Source: Gammaproteobacteria bacterium
Lineage (GTDB): Bacteria; Pseudomonadota; Gammaproteobacteria; Steroidobacterales; Steroidobacteraceae
Direction: 5' to 3'
NCBI GenBank assembly: GCA_005878835.1
Contig: VBMV01000053.1
Location: 1 to 64,000, forward strand
Length of the DNA: 64,000 nt
Under the pieces are notes generated by a model, which had not been told where the DNA came from, searched no databases, and saw only the letters and a program-made list of their open reading frames with translations. The translations under genes were made by a program, and so were the position numbers. Positions 53,276 through 62,600 of the stretch are shown piece by piece; position 1 is the stretch's first letter; each line of letters starts with the position of its first letter.

Positions 53276-54221
53276 TCGCGAGAGCGTGCCCATGCGAAGC
53301 AAAGCGCCCTTCCTAATGAGCCTTCTGGCGGGCGCCTGCCTTACGCAGGCCCTGGCCGCGGCCGACACCAAAGCGCCTGCCGTCGGCGTAAGCGTCGCCC
53401 AGATCGTCGAAAAGCACGTCGCCGCGCGCGGGGGCCTCAAGGCCTGGCGCACCGTGCAGACGCTCTCGATGAGCGGCAAGCTCGATGCGGGCACGCCTGA
53501 CTCGATCGAACGCAGCGCCAAGATCGCTCGCCAGGGCATGGGCGCGAGTGTTAAAGCGGCGCCGGCCGCAGCCGCCCAGGGCGGCACCGACAAGACGGCG
53601 CAGCAGGTCCAGCTGCCCTTCCGGCTCGAGATGAAGCGCCCGCGAAAGTCGCGCCTCGAGATCGATTTCGCAGGCAAGACCGCCGTGCAGGTGTACGACG
53701 GACAGCAGGGCTGGAAGCTGCGGCCCTACCTGAATCGCGATGATGTCGAGCCCTTCACCGCGGAGGAGGCCAAGTCGGAAGAAACCAAAGGCGATCTCGA
53801 GCCAGCGCTGGTGGATTACGCCGCCAAGGGGACCCAGGTCGCACTCGAGGGTGTGGAGCAGGTTGACGGGCACAACGCCTACAAGCTCAAACTGACGCTC
53901 AAGAATGGCGACGTGCAACACATCTGGATCGACGCGCAGAGTTTCCTCGATCTGAAGGTCGAGGGCCAGCCGCGCCGTATGGATGGCAAGATGCGCACCG
54001 TGTGGATTTCTCAGCGCGATTTCAGAGCCGTGCAGGGGGTGATGGTGCCCTATCTGTGCGAGACGGCCAACGCGGGCAATCCGCGCACCCACCGGATGAT
54101 GATCGAGTCGGTCACCGTGAATCGCTCGCTGGAGGATGCGCGCTTTTCCAAACCGCAGGTGCTGGTCGCGGCCTCGCCGACTCCGGCCGCACCCGCGGCG
54201 GCGGCTCCGGCCAAGAAGTAG
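53268..54221 (+). CDS. LolA-like outer-membrane lipoprotein-sorting family protein
   Basis: The 317-residue protein (ATG 53268, or ATG 53292 nearer the signal peptide) has a signal ending QALAAADT. It has a LolA/LppX-type half-barrel pattern: VAQIVEKHVAARGGLKAWRT, FRLEMKRPRKSRLEIDFAGK, VQVYDGQQGWKLRPY, GHNAYKLKLTLKNGDVQHIW and IDAQSFLDLKVEGQPRR. An Ala/Gly insert (about 90-115) and a Pro/Ala tail are low-complexity. Such proteins bind lipids or hydrophobic groups in the periplasm. It lies six bases before the SCO-like gene, so a role in maturation of the exported proteins is plausible. Confidence 0.72.
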   Translation: MSDRESVPMRSKAPFLMSLLAGACLTQALAAADTKAPAVGVSVAQIVEKHVAARGGLKAWRTVQTLSMSGKLDAGTPDSIERSAKIARQGMGASVKAAPAAAAQGGTDKTAQQVQLPFRLEMKRPRKSRLEIDFAGKTAVQVYDGQQGWKLRPYLNRDDVEPFTAEEAKSEETKGDLEPALVDYAAKGTQVALEGVEQVDGHNAYKLKLTLKNGDVQHIWIDAQSFLDLKVEGQPRRMDGKMRTVWISQRDFRAVQGVMVPYLCETANAGNPRTHRMMIESVTVNRSLEDARFSKPQVLVAASPTPAAPAAAAPAKK

Positions 54222-54226
54222 CGGCC

Positions 54227-54796
54227 GTGACTGCGCACATCCAAGGCAGGGTCGGCGCTGCGCTGATGTGCGCCGGGTTGTTCGCGGTCGCGACGGCCTC
54301 CGCGGTCTCACGCTCAACCGTGTCCTATGAGGCTCCGGCCGTCACCCTGGTACGCGCGGACGGCAAGAGCGTGTCGCTGCCGCAGGAGCTCGACGACGGC
54401 CGGCCGGTGCTGCTGAATTTCATTTTCACGACTTGCTCGTCCATCTGCCCGCTGACCAGCCGCACGTTGGAGGAGTTTCAGCGCCAGCTGGGAGCTGAGG
54501 CCGCCAAGGTGCACCTGATGTCGATCTCGATCGATCCGGAGCAGGACACCCCCGCTCGCCTCACCGAGTACGCGCACAGGTTTCATGCGGGTCCGCAGTG
54601 GCAGTACTACACCGGAACCACCGCGGCGAGCATCACCGCACAGAAAGCCTTCGACGTCTACCGTGGCGAGAAGATGAGCCATACGGCGGTGACTTTGCTG
54701 CGTGCTGCCCCAGGGAAACCCTGGCTGCGGATCGAGGGATTCGTCACGCCCGATGAGCTGGTGGACGATTACCGCAACCTGCTGGCTGCCCCCTAA
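54227..54796 (+). CDS. SCO1/SenC-type copper chaperone
   Basis: The GTG at 54227 starts a 189-residue protein with an N-terminal anchor or signal (about 8-27) and a thioredoxin-like SCO fold. Copper ligands are present: Cys70 and Cys74 in TTCSSICPLTS and His152 in EKMSHTAVTLL. SISIDPEQDTPARLTEYA is the typical second block. SCO proteins deliver copper or reduce Cys ligands in cytochrome oxidase and other copper enzymes. No cytochrome oxidase genes are nearby. Here the likely clients are the split oxidases on both sides. Longer frames upstream overlap the LolA-like gene and are not supported. Confidence 0.85.
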   Translation: MTAHIQGRVGAALMCAGLFAVATASAVSRSTVSYEAPAVTLVRADGKSVSLPQELDDGRPVLLNFIFTTCSSICPLTSRTLEEFQRQLGAEAAKVHLMSISIDPEQDTPARLTEYAHRFHAGPQWQYYTGTTAASITAQKAFDVYRGEKMSHTAVTLLRAAPGKPWLRIEGFVTPDELVDDYRNLLAAP

Positions 54797-54920
54797 GATC
54801 CCCCACTGAAGCTGCGACACCGGTCACACTTCTGAGAGCCAGGAGCGGCCGGCCGCGGCGGCGACTTACCCTCATGCGCATTCTGTGAAGCCCGCACTGC
54901 GGGCGGGCGGAACCCGCACC

Positions 54921-54946
54921 TATGCTGTACTGCAAATAACAGCATA
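54921..54946. promoter_or_regulatory. Inverted repeat operator before atypical regulator
   Basis: TATGCTGT (54921-54928) and ACAGCATA (54939-54946) form a perfect 8-bp inverted repeat with a 10-base spacer. It ends 16 bases before the ATG of the regulator, suggesting autoregulation or repression. Confidence 0.55.
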
Positions 54947-54962
54947 AGGCACGCGACTTGCG

Positions 54963-55688
54963 ATGACTCTCAATGGCGCGCCCGGCGCGGGGGACGGCGG
55001 ATCGGAGCCTCGCCCGTATCGGATCATCGTGGTCGACCCCCAGCGGCTGTTTCGCCAGGCGCTGCGGGCGCTGCTCGATGCCCAGGCAGGGTTCACCGTC
55101 GTCGGTGAGACCGGATCGGCGGCCGAGGCGCTCGAGCTCGCGGGCGCTTTGAAGCCCGACGTCGTGGTTACCGAGCTGTATCTCGCCGACGGTTCCCAGG
55201 CAGACGAGAACTCCGGCAGCGCTCTGATCGGCACGCTGCACAGCCGCCTACCGGAGGTGGCGATTCTCGTGCTGACGAGCGCGCGGGCGCGCGAGGTCGC
55301 GGGTGCGGTGAGGAACGCGGGGGCGCTCGGCTACATGTTGAAGGAGCACGGCCGCGAGGAGCTGCTGCGGGCGTTGCAGGAGGTCACCGCGGGCCGCTGG
55401 TATCGCTCGATCGCTCCCGAGGTGTGCCTGCGAATCGCGGCGCGCGACGACCGGTATCTCAACAACCGCGCGGCGTACCTCACCCAGCGCCAGCGACAGG
55501 TCCTGCGCCAGGTGGCGCTCGGCTATTGCACGCGCGAGATTGCGCAGATGCTGGGCGTGAGCACCAGGGCCGTACACCGGCAGCGCGAGCGCCTGCGCCT
55601 CGCGCTGCGTCTCGACAGCACCGCGGAGCTGACACGCTTCGCGGTGCGCGCGGGCTTTACCCCGGCAGCCGCCGAGCCCGCGCGTTAG
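54963..55688 (+). CDS. NarL-type regulator with Glu at the phosphorylation site
   Basis: The 241-residue protein has a receiver-like domain (about 18-140) with IIVVDPQRLFRQALRALL, LVLTSA and GYMLKEHG. The position of the phospho-acceptor Asp reads VVVTELYLADG, with Glu71 instead of Asp. The C-terminal LuxR-type helix-turn-helix is intact (LTQRQRQVLRQVALGYCTRE to RLRLALRLDSTAELTRFAVR). Glu often mimics phospho-Asp, so it may be always active or controlled by ligand or expression level. It stands between the copper-chaperone gene and oxidase set 2, a natural position for controlling both oxidase sets. Confidence 0.82.
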   Translation: MTLNGAPGAGDGGSEPRPYRIIVVDPQRLFRQALRALLDAQAGFTVVGETGSAAEALELAGALKPDVVVTELYLADGSQADENSGSALIGTLHSRLPEVAILVLTSARAREVAGAVRNAGALGYMLKEHGREELLRALQEVTAGRWYRSIAPEVCLRIAARDDRYLNNRAAYLTQRQRQVLRQVALGYCTREIAQMLGVSTRAVHRQRERLRLALRLDSTAELTRFAVRAGFTPAAAEPAR

Positions 55689-55999
55689 CCGGACAACCGC
55701 AGTCCGCGCGGCCGCAGCTGCTGCGTTGCGGCGCTCAACCGCTCTCCGAACGTTCCACCGCTGGTCTGAAGCGGCGTACCTCGTGCGCCGGCGAGAGACG
55801 CCCGCGCGCTCCTACCAACTAACCCTACCCGGGGTAGGGAATTCACGGGGCTCAGCCTTCGGCGTCGTGACATCGTAGCTCGAGACGGCTCGGCGCACTT
55901 TAGGCCTCCTGAGAAAAGAAAGCGGGCGGCACACGCCCCTCACCGTCACGAATGGGTGTTCACCACGCTCCGCCTGCAGGCGGATCGGTTGGAGGCGTT
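55689..55999 (+). promoter_or_regulatory. Upstream region of oxidase set 2
   Basis: No gene is seen. A perfect 8-bp inverted repeat around one base, CCCTACCC-G-GGGTAGGG, lies at 55823-55839 and looks like a NarL-family operator. The block 55932-55999 (CACGCCCCTCAC...GGTTGGAGGCGTT) matches the segment before set 1, so the promoter-proximal DNA was duplicated with the genes. Confidence 0.6.
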
Positions 56000-57943
56000 A
56001 TGTTTAATACACGCGGTTGGATTGCATTGGGCTTGCTGAGCGCGTTCGCGGTACCGGCGATGGCTCAGTCATTTCGGGTGCAGTGTCCGACCAGCACGAT
56101 CACTCACCCCGTTGCGGCCAACAACAATTCCGAGCCCGCATACAGCGGGCCCACTTACACCGCACCGAGTACGGACTACACGGTCGGTCAGACCGGGCCG
56201 GTGAACGGCGCGATCAAGTGCCAGCAGATCTCCGGCGGCGACGGCTACGCGGTGATGGGCGACGGCACGCAAACCTACCTCTTCTCGTTCGGGCCGCTGT
56301 CAGGGCTCGGCAAGATCACTTCGGGGCAGCCCGGCACGGACTTCCCGAACGAGTTTAATACTCCGTTCCCGGTTTCGACCGGCAACTACATGGTGCCGGG
56401 TGATCCTGCCACGACGGTGGATGGGGCGACGCCCGGCAACGCCTCCAGCGGACTCGTACAGCCGCTTTCGATGGCGCAGCTGGCCACGGTGGCGGGCAGC
56501 TACAACGGCGCGGTGGGGCTGGATTACGACGTCGCGCACACGTTCAACATCTACGACATCAGCGAGAGCGGCAACACGGTGACGGTCGTTCTGAACGCGC
56601 AATCGCCGTTCGTGGTTGGAGACCAGATCGTCATCGCGCAGGGGGCCCTGATGGACCTTGCCGGCTACACGGGAACCTTCACGGTGACCGCCGTCAACGT
56701 CATCAATTCCTTCTTCGCGCCAAACTTCGCGTTCCAGTACACCAACCCCACCATCGGCCTGGCCGAGGTGAAGGCAACCACCGACGGCACCGCGTCGTCC
56801 CCCCCGACACTCACCGGCCATGTCGATCCGCGCCAGATCATGGACGTGGGCGTGATGAACGGCAACATCCCGGCGCCGATGATGGCGATCGACGAGGACG
56901 ACGAGTTCTTCCTGACCTTGACCAACGTCGGCATGATCATGCGGCCGGACCTGTTCGAGCAGCACACCGTGCACTTCCACGGCTACCCGAACGCCTCGGC
57001 CTTCTACGACGGCGTGCCGGATGCCTCCGTGGCGATCAACATCGCCGCGAGCTTCACCTACTACTACCTGGCCCCCGATGCGGGCACCTACTTCTGGCAC
57101 TGCCACATCACGCCTCCCGAGCACCTGCAGATGGGCATGGTGGGGCAGATGTACGTGCGGCCGCGCCAGAACCGCGTCGCGTCTACCGTGACACTGTACA
57201 ACGCGCTCCAGCAACAGGAGCTGGATCTGCGCACGAAGTGCGATTCCACCACCGACATCCTGTGCAGCAATCCGTTGCCCGCAGCGGGTGACAACGGATC
57301 AACCGGAGGCTTTTCGGCCGGCGTGGCAACAAAGACCTACGCCTACAACGACGGCGACGGCTCGACCTACTACGACGTCGAGTACCCGATCCAGATGCAC
57401 GGCTTCGATCCGAACTTCCACTTCGTGGGCATGACCTTCAACCCCGAAGGCTTCGCCGACATGAAGGACAAGTACTTCCTGCTCAACGGCCGCAGCTACC
57501 CCGACACGGTCAACCCCGATCCGCTGCAGACACAGTCGGCCGATGGCGTGTATCACTTCTCGCAGCCCCTGCCGACGATCGTCAAGATCACTCGTGGGCA
57601 GAGGGCACTGCTCAGGATCTCGAATCTGAACGTCTCGGAGTACCACACACTGGCCTCGCTCGGAGTGAAGATGCAGGTGGTCGGCTACAACGCGAAACTG
57701 CTGCGCGACCAGGCCGGCAACAACCTGTACTACACGACGAACTCGATCACGCTCGGGGGCGGGGAATCACTGGACGTGATCCTGGATACCTGCGCGGTGC
57801 GCTCCACGCCCTCGGACCCGTCCTCCTCGTGCACGACCCCGATACGGGCCGGCACCTATTTCCTCTACACGCCCAATCTCGACCATCTATCGAACGACGC
57901 GGAGAACTTCGGGGGCCAGATGACCGAAGTCCGGGTCCAATAG
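56000..57943 (+). CDS. Split multicopper oxidase, subunit A (set 2)
   Basis: This 647-residue paralogue of the protein at 39613 begins with the same MFNTRGWIALGLLSAFA signal. It keeps HTVHFHG (His322, His325, His327) and WHCHITPPEHLQMGM (His367, Cys368, His369, His375). The inserted beta segment (LAGYTGTFTVTAVNV) is longer here, and a further stretch at about residues 120-190 differs from set 1. The C-terminal cupredoxin domain is nearly identical in pattern (LDHLSNDAENFGGQMTEVRV). Conserved copper motifs with diverged loops suggest a changed substrate or partner. Confidence 0.82.
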   Translation: MFNTRGWIALGLLSAFAVPAMAQSFRVQCPTSTITHPVAANNNSEPAYSGPTYTAPSTDYTVGQTGPVNGAIKCQQISGGDGYAVMGDGTQTYLFSFGPLSGLGKITSGQPGTDFPNEFNTPFPVSTGNYMVPGDPATTVDGATPGNASSGLVQPLSMAQLATVAGSYNGAVGLDYDVAHTFNIYDISESGNTVTVVLNAQSPFVVGDQIVIAQGALMDLAGYTGTFTVTAVNVINSFFAPNFAFQYTNPTIGLAEVKATTDGTASSPPTLTGHVDPRQIMDVGVMNGNIPAPMMAIDEDDEFFLTLTNVGMIMRPDLFEQHTVHFHGYPNASAFYDGVPDASVAINIAASFTYYYLAPDAGTYFWHCHITPPEHLQMGMVGQMYVRPRQNRVASTVTLYNALQQQELDLRTKCDSTTDILCSNPLPAAGDNGSTGGFSAGVATKTYAYNDGDGSTYYDVEYPIQMHGFDPNFHFVGMTFNPEGFADMKDKYFLLNGRSYPDTVNPDPLQTQSADGVYHFSQPLPTIVKITRGQRALLRISNLNVSEYHTLASLGVKMQVVGYNAKLLRDQAGNNLYYTTNSITLGGGESLDVILDTCAVRSTPSDPSSSCTTPIRAGTYFLYTPNLDHLSNDAENFGGQMTEVRVQ

Positions 57944-57953
57944 GGGAGCGGCC

Positions 57954-59606
57954 ATGAGCGCACCGACCACAAGAAAGGCGACGACGATGAATCGCATGCT
58001 TCCCCTCCTGGCCGCGGCGGCAGGCTCACTGGTCGCGGCGGCCGCGCAGGCCGCGGCTCCGGGCATCAGCGGAACCACGTTCAATCTGAGCGCGACCCCG
58101 GCGTACCTGACTCAGCCCGACGGGCAGGCGGTGTACTCCTGGGGGTATGGCTGCACCGGCGGGGCGCTGGCGGCCGGCCAGAGCTTCGTTCCGGCCACGA
58201 CCACGACGCCGTTCTGCACCACGATGCAAATTCCCGGCCCGACGCTGGTCGTCACCGAAGGTCAGTCGGTCACGGTGGTCCTGACCAATAACCTGCCCGC
58301 GTCCGCCGGCAGCACCTCGATGCTGTTTCCGGGCTTCACCTTGACGTCGGCCTGCCCAGCGGCCAACCAGGGCCTGCTGACCTGCGAAGCGGCGCCCGGC
58401 GGCACGGTGACCTACACCTTCACCGCGTCCTCGCCCGGCACCCGTGCCTACTACAGCGGCACGCAGGGCGATCTGCAGGTCGAGATGGGCCTGTACGGGG
58501 CGATCATCGTCCTGCCGGCAAACGTCCCGGCAGTCTGCACGGCCGGACTGCCCACCACGAACCCGGGCGGCAACGCAGCGGCTAGAACCACGTGGGGCGA
58601 GTCCGATTTCCGACTCGCCGCCGCAGCGTACGACCACCCGGATACCTGCTACGACCGTGAGTACCTGTTCCAGTTCTCCGAGATGGATCCGAACGTCCAC
58701 AACCAGGCGCTGGCGCAGGTCACCGCCTGTGCGGCACCCACGGCGGCACTTGGATGCCACTTGAACGTACCGACCGAGCCCTATCACCCCGTCTACTTCA
58801 TGATCAACGGCCGCTCGATGCCGGACGACATGGACTCCAACTACGCGGCGCAGTATCCGCACCAGCCCTACAACGGCAATCCGCACATGCACCCGGGCGA
58901 ACTGACGCTGCTGCGGATCATCGGCCAGGGGCGCTGGCAGCACCCCTTCCACGAGCACGGCAACCACGTGCGGATCCTGGCGCGCGACGGCAACCTGATT
59001 CTCGGTAACGCGTCGCTCAACTATCCAGCCGGTGGAACGGCGACGGTGTCCGCGCCGGCGCTCGCCGGACCGCTGCTGTTCACCACCACGACGACGCCCG
59101 GCCTGGCGATGGATGGAATCTTCTACTGGAGCGGCAGGGGCCTGAACTGGGATGCGTACGGTCACCATCCCGGAGCCGGTACGACGGCAAACTCCGAGCT
59201 GCCGTGTGCCCCGGACGCCAACGGCTACAACACCGCTGCGACGGGCGCGGTCAACTACTTCGAGTGGTGCCAGGACCACAACAAGCCGCTGCAGGTCCAT
59301 CCGTTCGGCGACGTGGGCGCAGGCGGCCCGGTAACGCTGCCCGATCCGAACCTGTTCACCAATGGCGCCTGGTTCGGCGGCAGCCCCTATCTGGGCCCGG
59401 ACGCGACGGTACGCGCCACCGGTCCGACCGGGACCACCCCGCCCTCGGGCACGATCGCGAACTCACCGACCTCGGAAGCGGGCTTCGCCTTCATGTGGCA
59501 CTCCCATAACGAACGGGAGATCACCACCAACAACATCTTTCCGGGCGGCATGTTGATGATGATGCTGGTCGATTCGCGTGAATTCGTGATCGACGAATCG
59601 AATTAA
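57954..59606 (+). CDS. Split multicopper oxidase, subunit B (set 2)
   Basis: The 550-residue paralogue of the protein at 41453 starts 10 nt after subunit A2, behind GGGGAG. The copper motifs are WQHPFHEHGNHVR (His330, His333, His335) and FMWHSHNEREITTNN (His516, Ser517, His518). The same Cys-to-Ser change is present as in set 1, so it predates the duplication and is probably functional. The segment between the two motifs differs in length (DGNLILGNASLNYPAGGTAT). Confidence 0.82.
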   Translation: MSAPTTRKATTMNRMLPLLAAAAGSLVAAAAQAAAPGISGTTFNLSATPAYLTQPDGQAVYSWGYGCTGGALAAGQSFVPATTTTPFCTTMQIPGPTLVVTEGQSVTVVLTNNLPASAGSTSMLFPGFTLTSACPAANQGLLTCEAAPGGTVTYTFTASSPGTRAYYSGTQGDLQVEMGLYGAIIVLPANVPAVCTAGLPTTNPGGNAAARTTWGESDFRLAAAAYDHPDTCYDREYLFQFSEMDPNVHNQALAQVTACAAPTAALGCHLNVPTEPYHPVYFMINGRSMPDDMDSNYAAQYPHQPYNGNPHMHPGELTLLRIIGQGRWQHPFHEHGNHVRILARDGNLILGNASLNYPAGGTATVSAPALAGPLLFTTTTTPGLAMDGIFYWSGRGLNWDAYGHHPGAGTTANSELPCAPDANGYNTAATGAVNYFEWCQDHNKPLQVHPFGDVGAGGPVTLPDPNLFTNGAWFGGSPYLGPDATVRATGPTGTTPPSGTIANSPTSEAGFAFMWHSHNEREITTNNIFPGGMLMMMLVDSREFVIDESN

Positions 59607-59622
59607 GCAAAGGACACTCCCA

Positions 59623-62600
59623 ATGCGCTCCAACAACTACAAGTCGGTCCTGAAGCACGCGGGACTCGCAGCCACTGTTCTGCTGCTGGCCAGCGGCGTG
59701 GCATTCGGCCAGCAGGTCAACCTGACCGCTGCCGGGACCACTACCGCCCTGCCCGACGGCAGTGTGGTGCCCATGTGGGGTTACAGCTGCGATGCGGTTC
59801 AGCCGACCGGCTCCACCGCCACCTGCGCCGTGCTGAATACGACCGCGCCGGCCGGGAGCTGGTCGCCGGTCGTGATCACGGTGCCCACCGGTACGGACCT
59901 GCAGATCAACCTGACCAACAACCTGTCGTTCGGCACGGCTCCGAACAACATACCCACGTCGCTCGTGATCGTGGGCCAGTTGGGTGGCGGACTCGGAACG
60001 CCGGGCTCCTCCACAGCAAGCCCCGATCACACCAGGGCGCAGCCGGTCACCTGGCCGATCGCGGCCGATGCGGCGGGGGTGCCGCTGGGAACTACGGTCG
60101 GCTCGACGCTCGGCACTCCGCCGACGCAGGGGCCGCGCGTGCAGTCGTTCTCCACCGAAGTGGCGGTGGGCACGCCCGCGACTTTGTGCTGGGGAGTTTG
60201 CGCCACTGGAGGGCCCGCGCTGACGCCCGGCACCTACCTGATCGAGTCCGGCACGCACCCCTCGATCCAGGGTCCGATGGGGCTGTACGGTATCCTGGTG
60301 GTGACGACCGCCCCGAGCGGGACCACTGCGGGCACGGCCTACGGAACGGGCGCCACCGCCGTCACGTACAACGCCGACCTCCCGCTGCTGCTGAGCGAAA
60401 TCGACCCGGTGCAGAACCTGGCGGTCGGCAAGGCGGTCGGGACGGCGGGATTCAACGAGACCAACGTGTGGTCGGGCCTGTACGGCGGCTGCGGCAATCC
60501 GTGGAACGCGAATGGAACCGCGAATACGACGACTTACGGGACCTGTTATCCGCCGGCGGTCAACTACACCCCGCTCTATTACCTGTTCAACGGCCGCGCT
60601 TTCGACAAGACCAACTCCTCGGCCTCGCTGTTTGCGGCTGCGCCGGGCTCGACCAGCGCTCCGGTCACCGGCACAGTGCTGGTGCGCCTGGTCAATGCCG
60701 GTCTGCGCATGCACGTGCCGTCGATCGTCGGTGCGCAAACAGGCGTTGCCGTTGCTCCGGCTACCACACCTCCTTCCGGATTTTCGCTGATTGCGGAAGA
60801 CGGCAACGTGCTGCCCGGCGTGCCGCGCGTGCAGAGCGAAGTGTTCATGGCCGCGGGCAAGACCAATGACGTGATGATCAACGTTCCGAGCGCCACGACG
60901 GCCCTGCCGATCTTTGACCGGGAGCTGAGCCTGTCGGCCAATTCGATCGCCCGCGACGCCGGCATGCTCGCTTACATCAGCGTCAACGGCGCCGCGCTGC
61001 CGACCAGCGGGGCGTTCAGCGCCGCAGCGACGACCGCGGTGGCCAATCCGGACTCGTACTATCTCGTTGGAGGCAAGACGCTGGTCGTGCCGGATGTGGG
61101 CAAGGGTGTGGTCGCCAATGACGTGAACGTGAACGGCGTCCAGGTCCTGGTGGCACCGAGCGCCGGCACGCTGGCTTTGAACCCGGACGGCACGTTCAGC
61201 TATGTGCCCAATTCCGGAACCACGTCCGACTCGTTCACTTACTGTGCGAACGGCGCCGTGACGGCCGGGGTCTGTGCCTCCGGCATCTCCACCACGGTCA
61301 CGCTGGCCGCGTGCACCGGCAGTTGCCTGGAGGCGGGCAGCGGCATCACGATGCACGACACCACGTTCACCGCGAACGGGACGTTCCTGAGGATCCAGCC
61401 ACCCGGGATCCTGGCGGTCGACAAGGACGGGGCCGGCTATCCGCTGACGGTTGCGATGTCTGCCGGCAACGCCCCGGTCGCATCGGGCGGCCTGACGCTG
61501 AGCGTGGATCCGAATGGGGGCTTTTCCGCCTCGGCGAGCTGCACTCCGACGGCTCCGGCCACGAGCTGCCCCTACACGTTCACCTACTACGCGCAGAACT
61601 CGCAGGGCACGGTGAGCTCCGGCAGCGCCACGGTGACCGTGAACTTCGCGCCGGCCACGGGACTTTCGGTGGTAGTCCTGGACGGGAAGGACGTTCTGGC
61701 TGCCAAGACCAACCCGACGATCACACCGAACGTCATCACCGACTATCGGTGGATCATCGAGGAAGATCGCACGTTCTACGTGGACCCGAATTGCACGACG
61801 AACCCGCCGGCGGCGGGCTGCCCGGGCGCGACCACGGCCGGTCTCGGAACGACCGGCATCGTGCCCACCTTCGGCACCAACTTCCATACCAGCTACATGC
61901 CGCTGATTGCGGCAGGCTGCACGGGGCAGCTCTCGTGCGAGGCCGGCCAGATGATCTTCGACAGCGATCCGACCAGCCCAACGTTTGGGCAACACATTAG
62001 CGCGGTGTGCGACCTCGGCAACGGCGTGTGCCGGCCCGACGCCAGCGCAAGCGGCTTCGCGCAGCACTCGCCCGGCGAGGTGTATCTCGATCCGACCAAA
62101 CGCTACTACCTGACGATTTTCCCGGGCGACGCGGGCAATCCGTTCGCCAATGGCAATCTGTCGGCTGATTGCACCAACGGGACCGCGAGTGCGACGGAAC
62201 CCGGCGCCTGCGGCCACGGCATGGGCGGCGCTCCGGTGCGGTGCACGATCACCCCGCCGGCGACCACCTGCTCCTTTCCGACCACTGCCAGCCCGCTCAC
62301 GGTATTAACTCAGCCCGATCCGTACCCGCCCTCGAAACTGTCCGTGTTCGTGTTCGAGGACGATTTCCCGCTGAACGGCGAGCACGACGGCGGCGGCGGA
62401 ATCGACGTAATCGCGTCCCAGGAGTCAGGTCTCGGAGGCTTCAACATCACGCTGTTCGACGATGCCGGCGGCACCGGTGATGCGACCGGGCAGATGACCT
62501 ACGACATGTTCAACCAGCCGCTGGTGAACAGTCTGGCGGGAACGATCGATCCGGCCACGGGCCTGGATGCCTGCCCGGTGACGAAGATCCCGCGCATCGG

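Noticed and set aside
59521-62217. 898-residue minus-strand ORF opposite B2/C2
   Set aside because: It mirrors well-supported coding sequence on the plus strand and shows the composition of an antisense shadow.
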